64,000 bases of DNA, taken from NCBI GenBank assembly GCA_029747585.1, contig JAPEVF010000084.1, forward strand, positions 53,561-117,560. The letters are read 5' to 3'. The translations under genes and the position numbers were made by a program. This DNA is from Pleurotus djamor. Taxonomy: Eukaryota; Basidiomycota; Agaricomycetes; Agaricales; Pleurotaceae. The notes under the pieces were generated by a model. The model was not told the DNA's origin. It worked only from the letters and a program-made list of their open reading frames with translations, and searched no databases. Below, piece after piece: positions 31,812 through 42,529 of this stretch (position 1 is its first letter; every line of letters starts with the position of its first letter).

Positions 31812-34800
31812 ATTAAACCAAGCCTGACGCCCCAGACTGAGCTCGGGGCACCATTTTGAAGCGAGGAAATGGGGCGGGCTGTATCTGTGCACCGGGATAA
31901 ATGAAGGAGTCGTCGCATGTATTTCTCATCTCCTCGTCACTCAATTACATCCCAAATTCTATCAAGACGCTCCTAGCCATACTCAGCTAGCTTTAACTCT
32001 CTGCTCGCAATGGAAGGATACTGGTAAAATGGATTCTTGGACTCCTCCTTCGCGTGTGTTGACAGAGTAGACGATCCGGACATCCTAGCCCCTGTCAGAG
32101 AGCCCCTGTCAGGGAGCCCCTTCGGAGCTGGGAATGAAACCAACAGAGCCTGTCAATGCGCAAGCGCCGGGACCCATCTTTCTCTTCCTCCCGTCATCTC
32201 CTCTCCCTCCCTCCCACCTAACGCTCATTGACCGCGAACTACGGGACGAAAATGCAGAAGGCTGGATGCATCTACTATGAATAATGTTCTCGTGCGCATT
32301 TCCATCAATGCTGCGACTCTCATGTGATTTTGACGCACTTTTTCAGACTCTTCGCGCCCATTCTATCCTCGTTGTGGCTTCGCTGACTCTGAGTCGTATC
32401 GAAGAGGGATCGGTAGGAGAGGGGATGAGGATAAAACCCTGATAACCAGTGTTTCCCTCAGAACCTTGAGTCCCAGGACCTCGGAGAAACCGATCCAGAG
32501 GATCAAGCCTATCCCAATACTTCATTCCTCGTTTTTGACATCCAGACTTCCTCCGTGGTATCCGCACGCGACTGGCGTGAAGCTTCGATCTATGCGCTAG
32601 TAAAGCGATGTTTGATGCAGAGGTTGTGAGCTGAGCATGAGTTGTGGGAGACGACAATTGTGAGTTTTTCCCCCTCCCTTTCAGCATCCCCCGTTGGCCT
32701 TCCTGCCGTTTTTCGTTCGGTTTCGACATCCCTCTTTTGATGCTTCCCTTCTTGCTCGCTTGGTTGCATCCTTTCTGAACCAGTTTTCCTCTGCAGACCG
32801 CGCGATTCCTCGATATTTGAACGATACCGCCATCAAGAACTTGGTCTTCTACTTCAACGGGACACTCAGACGTGTTATGGACCGCCTTCGACCTCCTCGG
32901 AACGACCGACCTCGATGATTACCCATACGCTCTATCTGTTTATTTCCCACCGCCTGCGATCGACATCCTCCATCCCGACGGGATTTGTGTGGACATCACT
33001 AGTCACGCGCGTACAATCCCCCGTCGATGGGGAAAGAGGACGAGCTAGGGCTGGGGCCATGCAAGCCGCCACGGCTCTGAACGCCGCCAGGAAGAATCTG
33101 GAGAAGGAGGAGGTCTTGGACGTTGATCATCCCGGCCAACTTCTCCTCGTTGTTTTGCTACCGAATATGCGAATGGGTATCCTTCAGTAAGTTCTACGCT
33201 CTTCTCCCTACCCTGTTCCCTTCTCTCCTGCGATCTTTCGCCGATTCTTCGACTTTTTGCCTGGCGTCACCGAATTCATTCTGACTTTCAATCTAGACGC
33301 AAATGTCTTCAAGATGTCGCCTTACGATTACTTATCCCAACTACGTCCAATCACTTCGCGACCCCCGTCTTTCCTCGGGCAGGCCTTCAAGCTTCAAGCG
33401 CGGGGCTATGCCACAATCGAGGAATCGGCGGCCGAGTCCTCCATCAGCCTTTGCTCCTTCACCGCCCGTAATGTTTCAACACACCAATGATCCGCTCTCT
33501 CAACAAATGATCGCCAACGGGTATCAATCCTTGATATGGCTGGATGGGGTATCTCTCGTTCGCGCAATTAGTCCTCGTGTAGGATTGCAGCTAGAGTCGG
33601 ACACTCGAGCTCACAGAGGCAAGGATGATGTTGGTGGACGACATAGGGAAGGGAAGGGGGCGATGAATACGCATACGGATTCCAAGCATCCTCCGTCGCC
33701 CTGGCATACGTGCTCTCCCTATCCTAGATTTCGCGCGGAAATCATTGGTGGGGAGGGAGAGCATCGTTTGTTGCTGAGGGAGAGATCAATCTCCTACTCC
33801 GTCGCTTCAAGGACACCCACATCAACCCCCCAGCTTTCGCTATCACGACCACCATCGAATTCACACCCGATGGAACGCTGCAGGATCTGGTTGACGACGT
33901 CGACATCAAACCACGATTGCGGCTGCCCATCATCGATGTCCTTGCTGTGGTGTCGGTACAGCCGTATCCCATCATCGGTACCCGCTGCATCCCCCACGCA
34001 CACGGCTACAAGATACAATGCCAGTGTTGGATGCCTTGATGCTGCGACTGTATAAAGAGTGGACGTGTGCCGAGGAGCTGGGATTGGAGCCTTGTAGGAG
34101 GTGAATTTACGTTCTTTTCGTTTGACTTCCTGGGTTGTTTTGTTCGTCTTTGTCTTGATACCGTCTTCGCTGTTGGCGCTGTTGACGCTGTTGACGGTGT
34201 ACGTCATGGCTTCGATACGACCGTTCTGTATTCGGTCAGAACTTGGAGTCGAGCTCCAGCTAGTGTCTTTCATTGTCATGCCTTCATGGGTGTCGGTATC
34301 ACTCCCTCTTCGTTGCCCGTTTCGTTTTTCGCGGTTGATGCGTTCGATCTCTCTTTCTTGTTCTTCCTTTTCGCGTTTCGTTGATGTCGTTCGTCAACTG
34401 AGCTTTCGACGGAGATGGGCTCTCCGACTCCCTTCAGATTTTGCTTCCGCCACTACCCTTGTCGCCGTGGTCTTTAATATTGCCTTTTTGTCGTTTCCTT
34501 TGTCTTTGTTCGACGCCTCTGACGGAGGATTTTCCAATGTCTTGAATTCGACGGTGCCATTCCTCCACTCGCGGTTTTCACTGGTACTGACTGGCGTTCT
34601 NCCCCCCAGGTGAATATATCGGAAGAACGTGGAACGCGTCGAAGGAAAAGGGATTTTGGTGTCTCAATAGCTCGCAGCGGGCAGCTCGGCAAGCTGCCTC
34701 AAACGCTACCCTCTTCAGCTCCAAGATACGCAATTCCCACCACCTCTACCGGCTTCCGCGAATGCCAGAACCATGCAGCCCTCTTCATCACGAACGGAGA

Positions 34801-35500
34801 CGCTGCCTCCCCTGTGTCATCATCGTTGACGTTACGACCAGCATACAATCTGAGGACCAGTCTCAGAGCACGACCACATTGTCCATCCCAAGGTCATCAT
34901 TACCTCGATGTCATACTCATCGATCGCCACCGCCAAGTACCGCTCCTGGATGACGCCACAATCTGTTGTCTTGTCCAGAGTCGGTCGGATTCAAGGAGCA
35001 GCATATCAAAGTATCAACGCCCGCATCCCGTTGAACTGACCTCGCGATCCAGCCCTTGCTTTCGCACATGGGTGGTAGCAGAGATGGGGTCTCGACTCAC
35101 GTTCAGGTCGAAGAGGGTGATGAGATAGGCTGAGGCGGAGTGATACAACAGTCTCAAGGAGGGGCTGTGGTTGTGGTGGGGAGATGGTTGATGAATATGC
35201 CGAAGATCGGCATTCGCGAAGCCTCAAGCCGCTGTACACACAGCTCATCGCTCATCGTCACTATCGTAACTATCGCCACGTCCTCCTCACGCCCACTCTC
35301 CATCGCCGCTGGGTGTGGCCATTCTCTCCATCAACTCCATGATCATCTCCGCTCGTCCCAAGTTGGTCGATCAAGGCATGACGTCTCACGCCTTCACCGT
35401 CGTCCGTGCCGTCACAATTTGGCTGTACCGCTCTGTCACCAAAACATGCCGTTGCGGACGACCACCTAGCAGTCTACGATGAGGACTGGGATGAAGATTG
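31812..35500 (+). other. Spacer with unjoined exon-like pieces
   Basis: No continuous gene. Plus-strand pieces look coding: 32477-32623 ('SFLVFDIQTSSVVSARDWRE'), a piece near 32690-32880 ('FFVRFRHPSFDASLLARLV'), one near 32880-33030 in another frame ('LGTTDLDDYPYALSVYFPPP'), and about 33755-34039 ('LLLRRFKDTHINPPAFAITT' through 'LPIIDVLAVVSVQPYPIIG'), which stops at 34037. They may be exons of one unrecognised gene at 32.4-34.0 kb, possibly broken. From 34.1 to 35.1 kb I see only short frames, Phe/Leu/Ser-rich on the plus strand. A frame near 35160-35470 contains 'SMIISARPKLVDQGMTSHAF'. No family recognised. Confidence 0.35.
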
Positions 35501-35540
35501 AAAGTCACTCGTCATTAGGGATCTACCTACGTGTGGAAGC

Positions 35541-37396
35541 GTGGATGATGATGACCTCGACGCTCAGACTGAGGCTGAGGCCAGCGACGAGCTCTATGTG
35601 CTTATGCGCATGATACGCCGGCGGAGCAGGCTGAGACTGTCGCAAGAGGGGTCGTGGTTGGACGATGAAGATATTGGTGCGNAAGGCAGTCTCAGAGGCT
35701 TGGCTACTTCGCGCTGCAATGCAGCGTACGTTGCTGAATACGACGGCACCCAGCCAGCCAAGTGCTCAAGGAGGTTGGGCGACGTTTATGAAGCTTCTTC
35801 CGTTCCAATTCTGGTATTTATCAATGGACTTTAACCGATTCTCGCATCTGGTTTCTCGTTCCTCTACGGTCGCTTCTCCCTTCTTTGTTTTTGGACCATT
35901 TGTCGTTGCTCGGCTCCTTCTTGCTTTCTTTGTCATCCATCTACCCTCTTCTCCTTCATACGCTCATTGTTACCTCCTCGCTCGTCGTCATACTTAACCC
36001 TTTCCCTATAACCCCTTCGAGCTCCCTGCTTCGTGTACGATGATCATCATGCCTAGTTCGTCGCTTCGTACCTTCTATGTACACTTCTTGCGCGTCGACC
36101 TCTTCACCTCAGATGGCGGCATCTCTTCCCGGAAGCCTTCTTGTGTCACCTCCACCCGTGTGCTCTCCTTCATGTTCTCCTCGTCGATATGATCCTACCC
36201 TAATACGATACTTGTTTTTCTTTTTCGATATGTAGGGACCGAGCTCACCTTGTAGGTTCGCTGTCGATACTCTTGGTTTTCTTATGCTGACCAGTCGGTT
36301 TGGTCACCTAGCGGCTTACCTCTAGCTTCGAAATAAGTACTCTAACAAAGTCACTGGAGATCGACCGATCCGGCTTATATCATCTTTGGGATTGAGGACG
36401 GTTCGCCACACCATCGTGCCCTCGTTCTTATGGGCTTCTTTCGTTGACTGAAGACTCGTCCCTTTCAGTGAATTTGAGACGTATTCGAGTCCTTTGGAGA
36501 TGATGTGTAGTCGAGATCGAGCCGTTCCAACGGCCACCAAGGTTCAATACCAGCACGATTTAGACCAGATGTGCTGGGACTCGTTCGGGACTGGGATGTT
36601 TGTTCCTGGCTGATTCAGCGTTGAAGGTACGAACCTTTCCTGCTCCCCGTCAAATATGTCCTGAATTCTGTCGTTTACAGTCTCCGGCTCTCCTGTCCTT
36701 TCTACCTCTTCGGTTCCCGTTGTGTTGTTTTTCGTAGGTGAGTGGCCACCCGTATCCATTCTCCTTCGAGTTGCTCAAGGACGCTTTGATTCTAGGCGAC
36801 CATTACACCGCTAACGGTCGACTCCTTTCGGTCCCAATCCATGTAAGTTTGTATGCCGCTGCGAAGTCAACGTTAGCGTTGACTACTGTCTTTTTAAACA
36901 GCATGGTGTTTGTTCAGCAATGATCAGGCTCGAATTCTTGCATCCAACACGCTGGAAGAGAGGCTGCCTCGTCACGCGTGGCTGCTTTCTCTCTTGATTC
37001 CCTTATAGTCGACCCCGGTTCGCCCCCAACACCTTTCTGAATCTTTTCGACACAACTGACAACCCACTCATAGTACTTACCGTCTAGAGTGTTAGTCGTC
37101 CCTCGGACGCCGAACTCTTCTGCCTGATATCCTTCCCAAACGGTGTATCCTTCCTCTCATTGGTCGATTCGGTAAGTGTTGAATTTCTATTTTCACAACT
37201 TCGACGATTTAGGAGCAGGTTCTTTCCCCCGTGTTCAGGAATTTGGCGGTACCTCGCAAAGTCCTTTCCGCAGCATGTACCACGTTGCTAATTCTATCGT
37301 ATGTTCTTCGTCGAATTCAATGGTGGAGTACCTGGAACCTCCACCTTCTCTTTGTCACTTCGCAGCAAGCAACGAAGCTGACGGTCACTTGACATG
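35541..37396 (+). other. Candidate spliced gene with hydrophobic segments, or its remains
   Basis: Coding-like plus-strand pieces in order: an acidic start (35541 on, 'DLDAQTEAEASDELYVLMR'); then, shifted one frame across an N at 35682, 'EAWLLRAAMQRTLLNTTAPS' and 'FMKLLPFQFWYLSMDFNR'; an exon 36738-36840 between good borders (tttttcgtag..gtaagt) reading 'FELLKDALILGDHYTANGRL'; a piece near 36920-37000 ('RILASNTLEERLPRHAWLLS'); and a last piece 37212-37396 ('EQVLSPVFRNLAVPRKVLSA', 'TTLLILSYVLRR') ending at a TGA. The last two are hydrophobic, suggesting a membrane protein. I cannot name a family. The N-associated frame change may be an error or a real break. Confidence 0.4.
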
Positions 37397-37805
37397 ACTC
37401 AAGGTACGCAGTACATAGGTTTCTATCAGTAGCCTACAACCTTCTCATTTTTAGAGCGGCAGATGACATGGTCCTTATGCCTCACAGTAGTTGCGAGGCA
37501 TCCCAGAGGCTTCGACTTCTCGAAAGCGATAGCTAAGGTCACATCTGGACGCTTGGAGTATTTTTGTCCACAATATTAACTCGCGGTTGAAGAGACCTGA
37601 TAGAAGACCCGTTAGTGCTTACAACGAGAGCGCGATGTACAATCAAAATTCAATTTAAAGGACATCATGATCTGAAATACCATCCGTCCTAACTCGACTC
37701 GGAGGTGACGATACCCTATGTCTTTCCTCATCACCTTCTCCGTCCTCTAGCTTCGAAAGGGCGGCCCAAATTCGTTCTGCAGCTTGGTTAGTAGAGGTAT
37801 CAGCT

Positions 37806-38606
37806 TCAGTGGATGGTGTCGAAAGACCATACCTTCCCAACGGCGCCATTTACATGACTTCTAAGTCGTCCTGGGATGGCCAATAGCTCCGTCAACTGGG
37901 AGCCACCCAGATTGATCGGAATGGCCCCACTGGGCTCGAGAGCTTTCGCGATAGCCAAGGGCCCGCTTGTTTCCGTCATACCCCTTGCAGTATTCACGAC
38001 ATTGTGCGCGTACATGAATTGAGAATTGAGGAACAACCGGGTTGCAGTACAGCACTTGAAGTGATATCGAATCAGCTTGATAGATTGATTACCTATCGAC
38101 GAGCAATCAATGCTTTCAAACTGCGTCTGCATATCGTTGTGGGATAGATAGAGTGACGCGGTCACGGCGATTTTTATCAGGTTCTTCCACTTGTATTGAC
38201 ATGCGAGTGCGTAGGCTTGGATGGGTTTCTTGCTGATTTCCTCCGTGCAGATGTGGATATATGCACTCTGTAGATAGTTGAGAGCCCTATCAATTTGGTA
38301 CTTGTCCGCTGCTTTGAGGACTTTATTCAAGGTCTCGGCATCGGTTACTGTGGGGTCGTCGGCTGGATAGCAGCAATGTAGAAGGATGACAAGCGTCGCA
38401 GAGTCTTCATCAAAGGGAACTATGGGTAACGGTGCTTGACCATCCAGCGATTGTGGCTGAGGGAGAGTGAACAGGTCGCTGAAGAAAGGGGAGGCGATGG
38501 ACAAGATAATCTTGTGGACTTGGAAGTCGATGCCATCAGAGGACCGCAAGATGACATCGGCGTCTGGTCTGTTGAAGGGTGACGATGCTGTCTCTGAGAC
38601 AGACAT
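37806..38606 (-). CDS. BTB/POZ-domain protein 2
   Basis: An intronless 266-residue paralogue of BTB protein 1, starting at the ATG at 38606. BTB core: 'FNRPDADVILRSSDGIDFQV', 'HKIILSIASPFFSDLFTLP', 'IVPFDEDSATLVILLHCCYP', 'VLKAADKYQIDRALNYLQ'. The C-terminal helical part includes 'YALACQYKWKNLIKIAVTAS' and 'YHFKCCTATRLFL', and the end 'VGKVWSFDTIH' aligns with BTB 1. It lies between F-box-like genes B and C, on the same strand as the F-box genes. Predicted CUL3-type adaptor, by domain only. Confidence 0.85.
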   Translation of the reverse strand: MSVSETASSPFNRPDADVILRSSDGIDFQVHKIILSIASPFFSDLFTLPQPQSLDGQAPLPIVPFDEDSATLVILLHCCYPADDPTVTDAETLNKVLKAADKYQIDRALNYLQSAYIHICTEEISKKPIQAYALACQYKWKNLIKIAVTASLYLSHNDMQTQFESIDCSSIGNQSIKLIRYHFKCCTATRLFLNSQFMYAHNVVNTARGMTETSGPLAIAKALEPSGAIPINLGGSQLTELLAIPGRLRSHVNGAVGKVWSFDTIH

Positions 38607-38994
38607 TTTGCGATTCAGATGTGCTGTAGATGAAGGCGAGAGTGCGCAGAAGAAAGGAAGACGTTGGGAAGGGTTTGAGCTGGGTCAGAGTAGAAAGGAA
38701 GAAACGAGCGCCTCTTTGTGCATACCAGGAAAAACGTGCCGACATCGATTCCTAGGGTAAGACAGTGTCGAGTTCACGACACGATTTATCCGAGTGGATA
38801 CCTTATAGCAACTTCCACGCTCTCGTCCTAGCCAAATGTGTGTGTCAGTAGGGAAAATGAACTCAGGGTTCGGACGCGAGGACTTCTCCCCAGCCTGAGT
38901 CAATGCTTCGATTTACTCGATCATGTAGAAAAGCTATAAAGCAGTAGGATGCACTTTTATTCGATTCATGACTCTTGATGTGAAGGAAGGGATG

Positions 38995-39258
38995 CTACCA
39001 TGGTTCGAATCCTGCGTCGAAGGAAGGTCCAACCTGTTCAGGGGAGCTCCTTTCTGAACCTAGGCTGTCGAAATTTCTCAAGCACTCAGGCGACTTCGAG
39101 TTTCTCTTTCTTTTCCGCACAAGTGCTTTCCGAACGCTCTCTGAGGAGGAATAGGTAGCTTGGCTTTCGACTTGTGGATCGAATCCAGAGTAGTCAACTG
39201 TCAAATGATTGTACACACAAGTTGGTTCATCTTCCCTTACAGCGACCACCCAGCTCAT
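38995..39258 (-). CDS. Small hypothetical ORF, 87 residues
   Basis: An ATG-initiated frame at 39258 with a basic cluster ('VRKALVRKRKRNSK') and many Ser residues. No motif recognised; it may be a chance frame or a 5' exon. It sits 104 bp downstream of the stop of F-box-like gene C's own strand neighbour and has no partner on the other strand. Confidence 0.2.
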   Translation of the reverse strand: MSWVVAVREDEPTCVYNHLTVDYSGFDPQVESQATYSSSESVRKALVRKRKRNSKSPECLRNFDSLGSERSSPEQVGPSFDAGFEPW

Positions 39259-39362
39259 TCACAACCGCAATACCCATGATGAAGTCTCCGAGATTCGTGC
39301 TCGCTAGGGGGAGCGGAGAAATTATCATTGGATGACCCTAGATACTCTACGTACTCTACATA

Positions 39363-40717
39363 CTACTGGTTCTCGGCAACGCGCTCGAGTTCTTCCTGTG
39401 CGCTCTCCCACCATGACTGAAATGGCTGAAGACTTCCTAAAGACGCGTCTACAGGACTCGGCTGGCTACGAAGGAACCGCGAGACACAGGAATCACTGTC
39501 ATCGCAGAGGTTGTCCATGTCCACAATTCCGAGTTTCGGGAATCGGTCAAAGAGCTCGGATGGGGATGGCATGTCATCGTCCGAGTCTGGGAGGTAATAC
39601 TCCAGGTGGATATACTTCAGCGCTGCGGAGGGAATATTGAAGAGGAAATTGACCTATTAAATATGCAATGAGGTTGGGAGAGAAAGGGGGAGAAAAAAGA
39701 GGACTTACTTCGGAACTCATAGTCAAAGCTGAGATATACTCGACAAGAGTTAGGTGCTGGAAAAGCTGTCTAACGAGCGACGTGTCTGCGGACATTATTT
39801 TCAAACTCAAGAGGTGGTTTAGGGTTGGAATCGGGGGCATTGGAGTAGGGATAGTGAGGATTGAGAAGTGCCGGAGTGATCCAAACGACGACGTTGATAG
39901 GCAGTGTGAGAGGAAAGGCCAGAAGTTAGGACCAGTCTCAAGGACTTTGAGTCTAGGAAGGTCGATGCACATATCAGGAAGCTCGTTTGAATCGGGAGGC
40001 GGTCCACCTCTCAGCAGCGGCATCCCGACCAGTTGAAGGTTGGGGTGCAGCTGAAAGAGAGGGAGGACGTCCGTCCAATTCTTGGTAACGAGGATCCGTA
40101 GGTATGTAAGTTGGCCGGGGCTTGGGAGATTGTGGAGAACTTCGGGTGGGACGATGAGAAGGGAGAGAACTGCAACGCGACGGACGCTTGTGAAGAACGG
40201 GAAAATGCTGCGAAGCTCAGACCAGCCTATCTCTAAGACCTCTTTCCATCCATCCACCGAGCCGACCTGTTCATAGAAAGGTTTCAGAATAAGGGACGTC
40301 GTATACGATGCAAGCAATGGATTGCTTGCGAATGTCGAATGGAGATTTGAAAGGCGATGGAAAGGGATGGCGGTATGAGCAAAAGTGGTCTGAGACGTCT
40401 GTGGTTCCCATGCTACACGAAATAGAGTAGTCAGTGCGATGTAGAACAATGCACAATGCTGCTGAGATAACCTCACCGAGAGTGGTTACACCACGAAGCT
40501 GTTCCCCACCACGTGCTACGGCCCATTCAACGAAATCCTTTGAGCCGGAAAACGTGATCGAGATGGTGGTATAGATGACCGGAGTTACAAGAGAGTGTAA
40601 CTGCTTTGAAACTAGTTGTAAGGGGAAAAGAGTACGGCGATCGTGCGCATCGTGGTTCGCGATGACGAGCGCCCAGAGTTCAGGCGGGAGTTTCGCTGCT
40701 GGTGGGTTGTTTATCAT
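39363..40717 (-). CDS. F-box-like paralogue C
   Basis: The clearest member of the family: exons 40477-40717, 39709-40412 and 39363-39653 join in frame to 411 residues from the ATG at 40717. The N-terminus 'KLPPELWALVIANHDAHDRR' with 'LHSLVTPVIYTTISITFSG' is F-box-like. The central exon shows 'WSELRSIFPFFTSVRRVAVL', 'LHNLPSPGQLTYLRI', 'LPRLKVLETGPNFWPFL' and 'IPTPMPPIPTLNHLLSL', spaced like irregular leucine-rich repeats. The C-terminal exon has 'LFDRFPKLGIVDMDNLCDD' and 'FQSWWESAQEELERV'. Predicted cytosolic or nuclear SCF adaptor; the substrate-binding half is the variable part of the family. Confidence 0.72.
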
Positions 40718-41051
40718 AAACCGCGGCTTTGATCATAAGTGCTCGATTTTACGCGTACCAGTCATTTTGGTGTTGAAATTCGGTGCTTTGGCTGTCGTTC
40801 TGGTGGCGAGGAAAGGAAGCATCGATGACAAATCGATCGACCTTTTTCGTTCCCCTAAATTGAAAAGACGCGTCAGGAGTCTTTCTTGGTTTACGCTTTG
40901 AAGCTTGGCGACTCTCGCATCTCGCGCTCGGACTAGTCTTCTTGGGCTTCAAGTCTCATCATTAAAAGCTCTCGTCTGAGCTTTGACTCAAAAGCTGTAG
41001 ATACACACGGCGCATCTGTCACACCATACGCGTGGAGGTATGTACTTCCTA

Positions 41052-42388
41052 CTAGCTCATTTTGACACCTTTAAGCTCCTCCATGGCTCTCTCCCACCAC
41101 GTCTCAAATGGCTGAAGCGCCCCTTTACTCTGCTTTACCGGACGTGGTTGGCCACGAACAAACCGCTCAGCGGGGACTCCGAGGTACTCTTCGTAATGGC
41201 TCCCTACATCCACCATAGCTAGCGTTGGGAACCAGTCAAAGAGGGGGGTCGGGGGTGGCGTATGGGTTTCAGATTCCGGAAGGTATGATTCGAAGTGAAC
41301 ATACTTGAGACGTTTTGACGGGATACTGAAGAGTGTGTTGGTATCAATGTCGTTGATATCCTGTTCGCATTCAAGAGGTAGGGTTAGCCAAGAAGAAAGA
41401 AGAGACAGGGATACTTGCATCGTTTGGAGGCCCTTTGACTGAGATGTACTCAACGCTATTGAGATGGGAACAGAGGCTGGTGATGAATGATGGGGTTTTC
41501 GGCGAGAATTGAAAACTTGAAAGGTCATTCAGGGTTGGGATCATGGAAGGGGGGATTTCGCCGATATCTTTGATGGAGAGATGCCTGAGTCCTCTTAGCG
41601 AAGAAGGCTGGAGTCCACGAGACAGCAAAGCCGTCCAAAGGTTTGAACCAACCTCGAGTGAAACCAACTTCGGGTGGTCAATAACAGCAGCGCACTTTCT
41701 TGAAGGATGCCTTGGATATATCTTGATGATCCGGAGGCTTGGGTGTAATGCGAGCAGGTCAAGAGCGTCGTCAGTCATGTCTACATCGTTGATTTCAAGG
41801 TGTATCAGTTGGCTGGGATTAGGTAGGCTGTAAAGAACGTCGGGCGGGAAGCTCAGGACGAATCGAACGGATACTCTTCGAATGCTGGTGAAGAATGGCA
41901 TAACGGCACGGAGCTCCGCCCATCCATTCTCTAATATCTGCGCCAAGTCTTCGTGACGCCATAGACTTGCAGAAAATGGATCGAGGATGAGGGAATCTGT
42001 GTAAGCACCCAGTGACGCGTTTCTCGTGAAGGATGCGTGAAGCTTGGAAAGAAGATGGAAGGGAATTGAGATATGAGGGAAAGCGATGTATGGTGTTGGC
42101 TGTATCCAAGCTACATGTTTGGGTAGAGACTATCGTCGGTCAACGTAGTGCATAGATGAATCGGCGGCTTACAGTAAGGAACTTCACAGCACTTCTCTTT
42201 GTTGTACGATTTAGCCCATTTGATAAAGGAATCCGAGCTCGAATAGGTGATCGAGATAGATCTATAAATGAGTGGGGTAACTAGTCTATATATCTCTTTT
42301 GAAACTTGCTGAAGGGGTAAGAGAGAGCGTCGATCACAAGAATCGTCATGGTCAATGACCAGTGCCCACAGTTCAGGCGGGAGTTTCG
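41052..42388 (-). CDS. F-box-like paralogue D
   Basis: The F-box-like exon begins after an acceptor at 42389-42390 ('KLPPELWALVIDHDDSCDRR', 'IYRLVTPLIYRSISITYSS'). The central exon carries 'WAELRAVMPFFTSIRRVSVR', 'LYSLPNPSQLIHLEI' and 'HPKLVSLEVGSNLWTALL'. The last exon reads 'LFSIPSKRLKYVHFESYLP', 'LFDWFPTLAMVDVGSHYEE' and 'FETWWERAMEELKG', stop at 41052. An upstream first exon is likely (a frame ending 'LRMI' with a GTGAGT donor near 42445), so the true start is 5' of the coordinate given. It is separated from paralogue C by about 330 bp, a tandem duplicate. Confidence 0.63.
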
Positions 42389-42529
42389 CTACGTATTGTT
42401 AGCTCGTCACAATCTGGGGGATAGATGTTCGAGCTGAAACTCACGGATCATTCTGAGCCCGACTTTCAGTATCTCTTCCAGGTTCTTTACGCGGACGAGG
42501 TGGATTGGAAGGGAGATTAATGACCGAGT

